Part shown: positions 1 through 7,445 of the stretch, in pieces
Position numbering within the stretch: the stretch's first letter is position 1
Layout: each line of letters begins with the position of its first letter
Origin: DASXMT01 sp963755985
Lineage (GTDB): Bacteria > Actinomycetota > Acidimicrobiia > Acidimicrobiales > RAAP-2
Length of the DNA stretch: 64,000 nucleotides
Direction of reading: 5' to 3'
NCBI GenBank assembly: GCA_963755985.1
Contig: CAVWLO010000001.1
Coordinates: forward strand, 62,001 to 126,000
Program-made: the position numbers and the translations under genes
Notes under the pieces: model-generated
Databases searched by the model: none
Told to the model about the DNA's origin: nothing
Seen by the model: only the letters and a program-made list of their open reading frames with translations

Positions 1-53
1 CGACCGCCACCGAGGGCGGAGGTGCGTCGAAGGCAACGTAACGTGCGAGTTCA

Positions 54-965
54 ATGAATGCAACCATTGAGCGGTCGGTCGGTTCGGGGTGCAACGATGG
101 TGCGATGGAAGCTGAACGCGTGGTCTTCGAGGGGTTCGAGGGGTTGCACTTGGTAGCCGACGTGCGCGGCGACCCCGACGATCCGCCGGTGCTCCTCCTC
201 CACGGGGGAGGTCAGACCCGGTACGCCTGGGGGTCGACAGCCGAGACGGTGGCCGCTCAGGGATGGCGGACGGTGGCCCTCGACCTCCGCGGCCACGGTG
301 ACAGCGAGTGGGCGCCCAACGGCGACTACTCGTTCACCGCCTTCGGCGCGGACTGCCTGGCCGTCGTCGACCAGTTGGGGCGCCCGCCCGTGCTGGTGGG
401 GGCATCGCTCGGCGGTATGTCCGCCCTCCTGGCCGAAGGGACGAGCGACCGCACCGTCTCGAGCGGCCTCGTCCTGGTGGACATCACCGCAAAGAGCAAC
501 CCGGAGGGCATCCAGCGGATCAGGGTGTTCATGCAGTCGGGACTGGATGGCTTCGACAGCCTCGAGGCCGCAGCCGAGGCTATCGCCGCCTACACCCCGC
601 AGCGGACGAAGCGGGTCAACCCCTCGGGGCTGAAGAAGGTACTCCGCCAGCGCGACGGCCGCTGGTACTGGCACTGGGACCCGGCGTTCATCGGCCACGG
701 CCGGACCGAGGTCGTCCCCGACCGTCTCGCCGGCCTCCTCGACGTCGCCATGAGCAATATCCACGTCCCCACCATGCTGGTGCGCGGCCTGCTCAGCGAC
801 GTCGTGACCCAAGAGGGTGTCGACGAGCTGCTGACCAAGATACCCGGGGCCACGGTGGTCGGCGTCGACGGCGCGGCCCACATGATCGCTGGGGACCGAA
901 ACGACGCCTTCTCCGACGCGGTGGTGGCCTTCCTGGAGGACAGGATCCGGCCCACCATCGAATAG
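54..965 (+). CDS. Alpha/beta-fold hydrolase
   Basis: A serine hydrolase of the alpha/beta-fold superfamily, probably cytoplasmic (no signal peptide). The oxyanion-hole motif LLLHGGG lies near residues 47-53, DLRGHGDS near 77-84, and the nucleophile elbow GASLGG puts the serine at about residue 118. A late AHMIAGDRND segment carries the probable catalytic histidine. At 303 residues it has the usual family length. The first ATG is used here, but the second ATG at position 105 (MEAERVVFEG) starts closer to the conserved fold and is a good alternative. An EthD-like gene follows 116 bp downstream on the same strand. The substrate (ester, lactone or C-C bond) cannot be told from sequence. Confidence 0.85.
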   Translation: MNATIERSVGSGCNDGAMEAERVVFEGFEGLHLVADVRGDPDDPPVLLLHGGGQTRYAWGSTAETVAAQGWRTVALDLRGHGDSEWAPNGDYSFTAFGADCLAVVDQLGRPPVLVGASLGGMSALLAEGTSDRTVSSGLVLVDITAKSNPEGIQRIRVFMQSGLDGFDSLEAAAEAIAAYTPQRTKRVNPSGLKKVLRQRDGRWYWHWDPAFIGHGRTEVVPDRLAGLLDVAMSNIHVPTMLVRGLLSDVVTQEGVDELLTKIPGATVVGVDGAAHMIAGDRNDAFSDAVVAFLEDRIRPTIE

Positions 966-971
966 GGAGCC

Positions 972-1015
972 CGGCGAGCACGGTTCCGTCTGGGAAGCGC
1001 GGCGAGCACGGTTCC
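972..1015. repeat. Two 16-bp direct repeats between genes
   Basis: The 16-mer CGGCGAGCACGGTTCC occurs at 972-987 and again at 1000-1015, 28 bp apart, in the gap between the hydrolase stop and the next gene. The surrounding bases are also partly repeated (GGGAGCC and GGGAAGC precede the copies), so a local 28-bp duplication is the simplest reading. No function is evident. Confidence 0.6.
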
Positions 1016-1081
1016 CATCGACTAGGAAGTAGCGCATGCGGCGAGGGACCGCGCCGGAGGCTTCGACACGTCAGGGGAACG

Positions 1082-1828
1082 ATGAACCGAGTCAAGGTTG
1101 GCTTCTTCTCGCTGTCACACCGCTCGCCCACCGGCGACGACCGGCCCTACCTGGCTTGGCACCAGCTCGACCACATGCCCGAGCAGTACCAGCTCCCCGG
1201 CATGCTGCTCGGGCAACGGTGGGCCTCGACGCCGGCGTGCCGAGCGACTCGGGCGGCCGGGGTCGACAGCTGGTCGGCGGTCGACCATGTCGTCTGCTAC
1301 CTGATGGGCAACCCGGTCGACGAGACGATCGACGAATTCCTGAGACTGGGCCGACACCTGGCCGAACTCGGCCGGTACTCCCAGGCCCTGCCCTCCCAGT
1401 ACCGGGGAGGGCTCCGGCTGCTGGAGGCTCACGTGGCCCCTCAGGCGCTCGTCTCCCCCGAGGTCGTGCCGTTCCGGCCGAACCGGGGCATCTACCTGAT
1501 CGTGGAGGAGCCCACTGACCCGTCGGCCCAGGAGGACTACCTCCAGCGCATGCACGTCGAGGTGCTTCCCGAGCTGGTGTCGGTGCCTGGTGTGGCCGGG
1601 GCGTGGACGTTCGGGACCACCCCCGCTGTCCGGCGGCCGATGTTCACCGATGGCCGCTACCGCATGACCATCTGCTACCTCGACGACGACCCGGCCACCG
1701 TCGGTGCGCGCCTGGCCCCGATCCTGGAGCGGGTCTGGTCGACCGCACCTGCCCGACCGGTGCTGGCCGCCCCCTTCGAGTCGATGATGATTTGGAACTG
1801 GGAACACTTCGGCCCCGCCCAGGGCTGA
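1082..1828 (+). CDS. EthD-like / dimeric alpha-beta barrel protein
   Basis: A 248-residue protein that starts at an ATG preceded by AGGGGAACG, a fair ribosome-binding site. The N-terminus (VKVGFFSLSHRSPTGDD, then YLAWHQLDHMPEQYQLPG) and the second-half pattern EDYLQRMHVEVLPELVSVPGV look like two ferredoxin-like halves, each with an H..MPE or HVEVLPEL segment, as in EthD-type dimeric alpha-beta barrel proteins found next to actinobacterial catabolic genes. Family assignment is by pattern only. No catalytic residues can be named. It may assist an oxygenase or isomerase step. The open frame runs further upstream, but only the part from this ATG looks coding. Confidence 0.65.
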   Translation: MNRVKVGFFSLSHRSPTGDDRPYLAWHQLDHMPEQYQLPGMLLGQRWASTPACRATRAAGVDSWSAVDHVVCYLMGNPVDETIDEFLRLGRHLAELGRYSQALPSQYRGGLRLLEAHVAPQALVSPEVVPFRPNRGIYLIVEEPTDPSAQEDYLQRMHVEVLPELVSVPGVAGAWTFGTTPAVRRPMFTDGRYRMTICYLDDDPATVGARLAPILERVWSTAPARPVLAAPFESMMIWNWEHFGPAQG

Positions 1829-1878
1829 CTGGCCCCACCGGGCCGGTACCCCTGGCCGAGAACCGCCCCCCGACCGCG

Positions 1879-2331
1879 CTACGGCCCTGCGTCGGCCGGT
1901 CCCTCCCCCGGGCGCACGGCAAAGGTCAGTGTGGCCGTGGCCACGTGGATGTCCTGCGCGCCGAGGTCATGCACGTCCACCCGGACCACGGCGCTCCGCT
2001 TGCCCTGGCGCAGGATGTGCGCCGTGGCCCGGACCGGGCCGACGCGGGCGGCGGCCAGGAAGCTGATGTGCAACTCGCTCGTCGTGCCCCGCTGACCGAC
2101 CCGCTCGCCGCGCAGCAGGGCAGTGCCGGCGACGAGGTCGATGAGCGTCGCCATCAGGCCGCCCTGCAGGACGCCAAAACCGTTCACGACTTGCGGCGTG
2201 ACCGCCATCTCCATAGCCCAGTCGGCCCCGGCTACCTCGACCGTCCTCAGGTCGAGGGACTCGAAGGCATGGCCGCGGGCCAGCCCCGGGCCGGGCGGGC
2301 TCCCGGTCTCGGGTCCTGGGCCGCTGCTCAC
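1879..2331 (-). CDS. PaaI-type hotdog-fold thioesterase
   Basis: A 150-residue single-hotdog protein, likely an acyl-CoA thioesterase. The segment VNGFGVLQGGLMATLIDLVAGTA (about residues 49-71, starting VNGFGVLQGG) is the family's N(F/x)xxxHGG helix region with Gln in place of the common His before GG. The strand LHISFLAAARVGPVRATAHI matches the C-terminal sheet. It lies 10 bp downstream of the HSD10-like SDR on the same strand and is probably co-transcribed with it and controlled by the same divergent palindrome. It may release or proofread CoA thioesters. Confidence 0.8.
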   Translation of the reverse strand: MSSGPGPETGSPPGPGLARGHAFESLDLRTVEVAGADWAMEMAVTPQVVNGFGVLQGGLMATLIDLVAGTALLRGERVGQRGTTSELHISFLAAARVGPVRATAHILRQGKRSAVVRVDVHDLGAQDIHVATATLTFAVRPGEGPADAGP

Positions 2332-2341
2332 CGGCAGGGGG

Positions 2342-3121
2342 TCATTTCGGGCTCTTAGGCCCGAAGCGGATGGCGCCGTCGATCCGGATGACCTCGCCGT
2401 TGAGGTATGAGTTCTCGACGATGGACTGGACCAGTTGGGCGTACTCGGCCGGCTGCCCCATCCGCTTTGGGAAGGGGACGACCGGTGCCCACATCGCCTC
2501 GACCACTTCGGGTGCGGCCCCGTAGGCTGGCGTGATGAAGGTGCCCGGGGCGATGGTCACCACGCGGATACCGACCACGGCGAGGTCCCGGGCCGCAGTC
2601 AGGGTCATCCCGACGACGCCACCCTTGGCACTGGCATAGGCCACCTGGCCAATGGTGCCCTCGTAGGCGGCGATGGACGCGGTGTTAATGATGACACCGC
2701 GCTCGCCGTCCTCCCGGGGCTCCGACTTGGCGATGGCCGCGGCCGACAGTCGCAGGACGTTGAACGTACCCACCAGGTAGTGGTCGATCACCTTGCGGAA
2801 GTCGTCGAGCGCATGGGGGTTGCCATCGGACTTCAGCGTCCGGCCGCCGCCACCGAACCCGCCGTGCACCGCGACCGCCACCCGGACCGGACCGAGTCCG
2901 GCGGCGCGATCGAGTGCGTTCGTCACGCTCTCCTCGCTCGTCACGTCGGTCTCCACGAATTCGGCCGCCGAGCCCAGCTCCTTGGCCAATGCCTCCGCCT
3001 TCTCCTTGGCCAGGTCGGCGATGACGACCCTCGCCCCCGCGGCCACCAGGCGCCGCACCGTGGCTTCACCGAGCCCACCGGCCCCGCCGGTCACCAGCGC
3101 TGCTGAACCACTGATCTCCAT
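2342..3121 (-). CDS. HSD10-like short-chain dehydrogenase
   Basis: A 259-residue classical SDR, closest in style to type-2 3-hydroxyacyl-CoA dehydrogenases (HSD10). The cofactor motif VTGGAGGLGEATVRRL is at residues 10-25, with acidic D36 after the second strand favouring NAD(H). The active site shows serine in INTASIAAYEG and YASAKGG (Tyr-x-x-x-Lys) about 13 residues later. The C-terminal VVPFPKRMGQPAEYAQLVQSIVENSYLNGEVIRIDGAIRF is typical of the HSD10 group. A paralogue with the same landmarks lies at 61502-62278. It is divergent from a TetR gene across a 22-bp palindrome. Likely role: beta-oxidation of an acyl- or branched acyl-CoA. Confidence 0.88.
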   Translation of the reverse strand: MEISGSAALVTGGAGGLGEATVRRLVAAGARVVIADLAKEKAEALAKELGSAAEFVETDVTSEESVTNALDRAAGLGPVRVAVAVHGGFGGGGRTLKSDGNPHALDDFRKVIDHYLVGTFNVLRLSAAAIAKSEPREDGERGVIINTASIAAYEGTIGQVAYASAKGGVVGMTLTAARDLAVVGIRVVTIAPGTFITPAYGAAPEVVEAMWAPVVPFPKRMGQPAEYAQLVQSIVENSYLNGEVIRIDGAIRFGPKSPK

Positions 3122-3178
3122 TGCTGACTCCTCCAGTCAATTGGTCCGCCCCTCATCCTTGATCGGCGGGACTGTGGT

Positions 3179-3200
3179 GTGGTTCCACGCGTGGAACCAC
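3179..3200. promoter_or_regulatory. Perfect 22-bp palindrome, candidate TetR operator
   Basis: The half-site GTGGTTCCACG (3179-3189) is followed immediately by its exact complement CGTGGAACCAC (3190-3200), giving 22 bp with no mismatch and no spacer. It sits between the divergent SDR (start 3121) and TetR gene (start near 3258), which is the standard place for an autoregulatory TetR operator. Regulator identity is inferred from position only. Confidence 0.7.
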
Positions 3201-3257
3201 TGTTTCCAGGTCCGGTCGGCGCCAACACTAGACGACGTCGTGAGCACCACCCTGGTG

Positions 3258-3914
3258 ATGGAGGGAGCAAAGCCCTACGACCCCTATGCTCCCCCTGTGA
3301 ACTACAGCGCACAGGGGAACCGTCTGAACCGACGCGGTCAGGAGACCCGGCGACAGATTCTTGAAGTTGCCGTGCGGTGCCTCGCCAACGGCGGCCCGGA
3401 GGCAGTCAGCGCCAACCTCATCGCCAAGGAAGCCGGAGTCACCTGGGGCACGATCCAGCACCAGTTCGGCGACTCGGACGGCCTGTGGGCCGCGGTCGTC
3501 GACCACGTTGCCGGCAAGGTGGCCTCCAACCTTCCCGCCGCGCCCAAGCGAGAGGGGTCGCTGGCTCGCCGGGTCACGGTCATGGTCGACAGCCTCTGGA
3601 TCGGGTTTGACGATCCAAACGCACGCGCTGTCCAGAACCTGCGCATGTCCCTACCCCGGGATCGGGGCGCCCTGGCCGACGAGTTCCCGGCCACAGCGGA
3701 GGCCTGGCAGCGCTTTGACCAGATATGGACCACGATCTTCGACGAGCTGGTGGAGGGCCTGGTGTCGTCGAAGACGAAGCTCCGGCGGGTCCGCAGTCTC
3801 CTTCCCGGTGCCCTCTGTGGGATCCACACCCAGGCCCAACTCAGCTCGTTGACCGACGCGGGAGAGGCCAAGAAGGGCCTCACCGAGGCTCTGGTTGCCT
3901 ACCTCGCCCCCTGA
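3258..3914 (+). CDS. TetR-family transcriptional regulator
   Basis: About 218 residues. The N-terminal DNA-binding domain reads ETRRQILEVAVRCLANGG then SANLIAKEAGVTWGTIQHQFG (about residues 29-72), the usual TetR helix-turn-helix with a W/Q-rich recognition helix. The rest is the variable ligand domain. The start is uncertain: in-frame GTG at 3240, ATG at 3258 and GTG at 3297 are all possible and none has a strong ribosome-binding site. The gene is divergent from the SDR/thioesterase pair, with a perfect palindrome between. It probably represses that pair and itself, releasing on an acyl-CoA or hydrophobic ligand. Confidence 0.88.
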   Translation: MEGAKPYDPYAPPVNYSAQGNRLNRRGQETRRQILEVAVRCLANGGPEAVSANLIAKEAGVTWGTIQHQFGDSDGLWAAVVDHVAGKVASNLPAAPKREGSLARRVTVMVDSLWIGFDDPNARAVQNLRMSLPRDRGALADEFPATAEAWQRFDQIWTTIFDELVEGLVSSKTKLRRVRSLLPGALCGIHTQAQLSSLTDAGEAKKGLTEALVAYLAP

Positions 3915-3969
3915 GCCTGCCCGCGCCCGTCGCTTCCGTGACCGCTGGCTGCCCCGTGACCTCCAGTGG

Positions 3970-3985
3970 CATAGATTTATCTATG
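3970..3985. promoter_or_regulatory. Inverted repeat CATAG-N6-CTATG, site 1
   Basis: CATAGAT, a TT centre and ATCTATG form a 16-bp dyad in the 131-bp gap before the SDR at 4046. The core CATAG-N6-CTATG recurs at 4935-4950 on the other side of that SDR. The AT-rich dyad stands out from the very GC-rich surroundings. It is likely an operator or promoter element. The binding protein is unknown. Confidence 0.55.
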
Positions 3986-4045
3986 GGAATAGAGTCACCG
4001 AGGTGGCCATAGCACCGCCGACGGGACCCACTGCATGAGACAACG

Positions 4046-4861
4046 ATGACCCCGCCGGGAGACGGCGCGCCGGAGGCCGTGCACGTGGTGACGGGCGCGG
4101 CGCGGGGCATGGGCCTCGCCTTGGCCCGTTACCTGGCCGACGCCGGGGGTCACCTGGTCCTGGCCGACGTCGCCCCCATCGATCCATCCCTGTTTTCCCG
4201 AGAGGTGACCACGGTGGCCTGCGACGTCACGTCGGACGACCAGGTCGCCGAGCTAGCCCGTACCGCCGGTGCGATCGGCCCCGTCCGATCCCTGGTGCAC
4301 GCGGCCGGTGTGTCGCCGACGATGGGTGACGCCCGCCTCATGTTCGCCGTTGACCTCGCCGGCACTGCCCGTGTGGTCTCGGCCTTCGAGTCGCTCATGG
4401 CCCCGGGGGGCGCCGCCGTCCTGTTCGCATCCATGGCCGCCCACCTGACCGCCACGGCCGACTCCGGGCCTCTCGGCGAGATCCTCCTCGACCCGTTGGC
4501 ACCCGGAGCCGAGAAGGCCTTCATCGGCGCTGAGCAGGTGGCAGAGGACCCGGGCATGGCCTATGGGTGGGCGAAGCGAGGCGTTATCGAGCTCGCCCGT
4601 CGATCAGCTGCGCCCTGGGGTCATCGGGGTGCCCGCATCAACTCCGTGTCGCCCGGGATGATCGACACGCCGATGGGCCGTCAGGAGTGGGACGCCCAGC
4701 CGATGATGGCCGTGCTCCTCGAGGGCACGCCGCTGGCCCGTCTCGGGGCCGAGGACGACATGGTGGGCGCAGTCTCCTTTCTGCTCTCCGATGCTGCCTC
4801 CTACGTGACCGGGGTCGACCTGATCGTCGACGGGGGCGTCGTCGCCACGATCCCGCGCTGA
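4046..4861 (+). CDS. Short-chain dehydrogenase/reductase
   Basis: A 271-residue SDR. The cofactor motif VTGAARGMGLALARYL is at about residues 15-30, and ADV in the next strand suggests NAD preference. The active site has serine in FASMAAHLT and Tyr-Lys in MAYGWAKRGV. The C-terminal PLARLGAEDDMVGAVSFLLSD and VTGVDLIVDGG segments are canonical. The insertion between the Ser strand and the YxxxK helix (about 45 residues, LGEILLDPLAPGAEKAF) is longer than average, as in 3-alpha-HSD/carbonyl-reductase-like SDRs. It is flanked by two related inverted repeats, so it may form its own unit under the same regulator as the operon starting at 5068. Confidence 0.88.
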   Translation: MTPPGDGAPEAVHVVTGAARGMGLALARYLADAGGHLVLADVAPIDPSLFSREVTTVACDVTSDDQVAELARTAGAIGPVRSLVHAAGVSPTMGDARLMFAVDLAGTARVVSAFESLMAPGGAAVLFASMAAHLTATADSGPLGEILLDPLAPGAEKAFIGAEQVAEDPGMAYGWAKRGVIELARRSAAPWGHRGARINSVSPGMIDTPMGRQEWDAQPMMAVLLEGTPLARLGAEDDMVGAVSFLLSDAASYVTGVDLIVDGGVVATIPR

Positions 4862-4926
4862 GGGGGACGAACCGCCGACGACGACGAGGCGAACACCTCG
4901 CATTCGCTCTGCGTCCCGCATACCCC

Positions 4927-4958
4927 GCCATTGTCATAGTAAATGCTATGACAATGGC
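4927..4958. promoter_or_regulatory. 13-bp-arm inverted repeat with CATAG-N6-CTATG core, site 2
   Basis: Left arm GCCATTGTCATAG (4927-4939), spacer TAAATG, right arm CTATGACAATGGC (4946-4958): the arms are perfectly complementary. The inner CATAG-N6-CTATG is shared with the dyad at 3970-3985. It lies about 110 bp upstream of the M24 gene start at 5068 and is the best operator or promoter candidate for the 5068-11838 operon. Confidence 0.65.
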
Positions 4959-5067
4959 CGGATGGGCTGGACCTTTCCTGGCCATCCTCTACTTGACAAC
5001 CGCCATTTTCGCGAACCAGGGTGGCCGAGGTCCGGGGGTGGGTCAGGGTCCGGCGCGAGGAGGGGCG

Positions 5068-6306
5068 ATGACGGTGGACGACTGGGCGTCAGGGGCGACG
5101 ATCACCGGGCTGCCCATACCCGGCCAGCCGAACCTGGTCCGGATGCGCGCCGACCGGCATCTCCGTCTGCAGCAGCACCTCGAGGCCCAGGGCCTAGACG
5201 GCCTGGTGCTCCTCTCGTCGAGCTCGGTGGCCTACGCCAGCGGCGTCGACGGTCCGGGCGAGGACAGCGGGCGGGCCGGGCTGTTCCGCGCCGTCGCGGT
5301 CGTGGTGCGGGGGTCCGATGCCCCATTCTTGTTCACCCCCTATTGGGACGGCGCGCCGCCCGAGCTCCCCCCCGACCATCTCCACGGGCCGCTCTTCCCC
5401 GACCTGGAGGACGGGATCAACGAGCTGGTGGAGGCCCTGGGTCGGTTGTTCCCCGCCGGGTCCCGGCTCGGCGTCGACGAGCAGACCCATCCGATGCTCG
5501 GCGCCCTCGACGGCTACGCCTGGTCGGACGCCCGGGATGTACTCGGTCCGGCCAAGGTGACCAAGACGCCCGACGAGGTCTCGTGCATCCGGGAGGCCCA
5601 GCGGATCACCGAGTTGGCCATGGACGCCACCCGGGACACCCTGCGACCAGGGGTCCGGCAGACCGACCTGAGCGGGACCTTTCTGCGCCGGGTCTTCGAG
5701 CTCGGGGCCACGGCCAACGCCATCGACCCGATCTGGCAGGTGATGGCGCCAACCAGGGCCGAAGGGCCCTGGACCACCCACGGCGACTTGGCCTACCCGA
5801 CCTCGACCACCGACCGGATCCTCCGAGACGGCGACGTCATCTGGGTGGACGCCGGCATCTCCCATCACGGCTACGCCTCGGACTACGGCCGGACCTGGCT
5901 GACCAGCTCGGCCCCGACGCCATCGGATCGGCAGGTCACCCAGTTCCGCCGGTGGCGGGCGGTGGTGGACGCCGCCCTCGATGCCTTGAAGCCGGGGGTG
6001 ACCGCCCTGGAGCTGGGCCGGGCGGCCATCGCCGCCAACGACGGGGTCAAGCCGTGGATCGAGCACTTCTACCTGGGGCACGGGGTGGGGACCGACAGCG
6101 CCGAGATGCCGTTGATCGGCACCGACCTGGGTGAGGCATTCGACGAGTCGCTGGTCATGGTGCCGGGGATGGTGGTGGTCTTCGAACCGGTGATCTGGGA
6201 CGAGGGTGCGGCCGGCTACCGCTCCGAGGACATTGTGGCCGTGACCGACGACGGCTGGCTGCCGCTCAGCGGTACCCGGTACGACCCCTTCGAGGTGACC
6301 CGGTGA
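5068..6306 (+). CDS. M24 (creatinase/Xaa-Pro peptidase fold) metalloenzyme
   Basis: A 412-residue two-domain protein: creatinase-like N-terminal domain followed by a pita-bread M24 catalytic domain. The metal ligands of the family are all visible: Asp in WVDAGISHHGYASDYGRTW (both VDAG and SDYG aspartates), His in YLGHGVGTDSAE, Glu in VVVFEPVIW and Glu in YRSEDIVAV. The start at 5068 is set by a strong GAGGAGGGGCG ribosome-binding site. It overlaps the next gene by GTGA. M24 members include prolidases, creatinases and the DMSP lyase DddP, so the reaction cannot be fixed. The oxidoreductase-rich operon argues for a specialised C-N or C-S hydrolase rather than housekeeping proline peptidase. Confidence 0.88.
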   Translation: MTVDDWASGATITGLPIPGQPNLVRMRADRHLRLQQHLEAQGLDGLVLLSSSSVAYASGVDGPGEDSGRAGLFRAVAVVVRGSDAPFLFTPYWDGAPPELPPDHLHGPLFPDLEDGINELVEALGRLFPAGSRLGVDEQTHPMLGALDGYAWSDARDVLGPAKVTKTPDEVSCIREAQRITELAMDATRDTLRPGVRQTDLSGTFLRRVFELGATANAIDPIWQVMAPTRAEGPWTTHGDLAYPTSTTDRILRDGDVIWVDAGISHHGYASDYGRTWLTSSAPTPSDRQVTQFRRWRAVVDAALDALKPGVTALELGRAAIAANDGVKPWIEHFYLGHGVGTDSAEMPLIGTDLGEAFDESLVMVPGMVVVFEPVIWDEGAAGYRSEDIVAVTDDGWLPLSGTRYDPFEVTR

Positions 6307-7445
6307 ACGCCGGCGTGATGGCGCTCGAGGACGGCGCACGCGTCGACTTCGCCCGGCTCCGCCAGGAGCGTCGCCGGCGCCTGTTCGACGGCATGGAGGC
6401 GGCCCGGCTCGGCGCGGTGGTCCTCGGTCGCTCGGGGAACGTACGCTATGCCTCCGGTGCCCGCCAGCTCTGGCGGTCGGGCACGTTCCCCTTCGCCCCG
6501 GTGTGCGTGGTCGTGGCCGCCACCGAGCGGGTGCATCTCCTGTCGGTATGGGACGAGGGCATCCCTCCTGAGATCGGCCATGAGGATCTTTACGGGATGT
6601 TCTGGAACCCGGCCAACCTCTTGGCCGCGCTGGGAGAGATCCCGGGCCTGGCCGACGCCGATCGGGTCGGGACCGACTCCCTCAGCCCCTTCTTCGCTGA
6701 GGTGCTGCCCACGGTAGCGAAAAAGGCCGAGCTGACCGATGCCACTGCGTTGCTGGGCCGAGCCCGGGCCATCAAGACGCCCGACGAGATCGCCTGTATC
6801 ACCGTGGCCGCCGGACTGGCCGAGGCTGGGCTCTCCGCCCTCGAGCTGGCGCTGGCCCCCGGCGTGACCGAGCGGGAACTGCTGGGCGTGTACGACGAGT
6901 GCGTAGCCCGGATGGGCGCGCCCACACCACCGAGCGAGAGCGTGGCCTTCGCCACACCCCGACGCGGCCCGGTCCGGTTCCGGAACCTGGCCAGCGATCG
7001 GCCGGTGGGCGACGACGAGCTGGTAGTCCTGGCCCCCGGCGCCCTCTTCGCCGGCTACGAGGCCGGCCTGGCCCGGACCCGGGCGGCAGGAGCGACCCCA
7101 CCTCCTGGGACGGCCGCCCTGGCCGCTCGGTGCCACCGCGGTCTCGACGCGCTGGTGGCCGCCTGCCGGCCCGGCAACACCGGGAGCGACCTATACCGGG
7201 CGTGGGGTTCGACCGGGGAGCCCGAAGCTTCGATCGCCCTGGCCCACGGCATGGGCCTGGGGGCGGAGGCCCCGTTGATCGGCTTCGGGCGGGGCCAGTC
7301 GGCGTCGCTCGAAGAAGGGTCGGTGCTCAGCGTCCAATCGTGGGTGGCGGCTGAGGGCACGGGCGGCTACCTCCACCGAGAGATCGTGCGGGTGGGGGCC
7401 GACGGGCCTGATGTGCTGACCCGAGGCGAAAGGACCCAACTGTGA
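6303..7445 (+). CDS. Degenerate M24-family paralogue (probable pseudoenzyme)
   Basis: A 380-residue protein with the same fold and order of landmarks as the gene just upstream, but with most metal ligands lost. The region equivalent to VDAG...SDYGRT reads VLAPGALFAGYEAGLARTR, removing both aspartates, and the FEP glutamate is replaced in SVQSWVAAEG. The histidine (LAHGMGLGAEAPLIG) and last glutamate (LHREIVRV) remain. It starts with GTG overlapping the previous stop by GTGA, so the two should be made in equal amounts. It is most likely a non-catalytic partner or regulatory subunit of the upstream enzyme. Confidence 0.8.
   Translation: MNAGVMALEDGARVDFARLRQERRRRLFDGMEAARLGAVVLGRSGNVRYASGARQLWRSGTFPFAPVCVVVAATERVHLLSVWDEGIPPEIGHEDLYGMFWNPANLLAALGEIPGLADADRVGTDSLSPFFAEVLPTVAKKAELTDATALLGRARAIKTPDEIACITVAAGLAEAGLSALELALAPGVTERELLGVYDECVARMGAPTPPSESVAFATPRRGPVRFRNLASDRPVGDDELVVLAPGALFAGYEAGLARTRAAGATPPPGTAALAARCHRGLDALVAACRPGNTGSDLYRAWGSTGEPEASIALAHGMGLGAEAPLIGFGRGQSASLEEGSVLSVQSWVAAEGTGGYLHREIVRVGADGPDVLTRGERTQL

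Noticed and set aside
51..1037. 328-residue minus-strand ORF opposite the alpha/beta hydrolase
   Set aside because: Composition and codon use follow the antisense of a clear hydrolase, with no recognisable domain.
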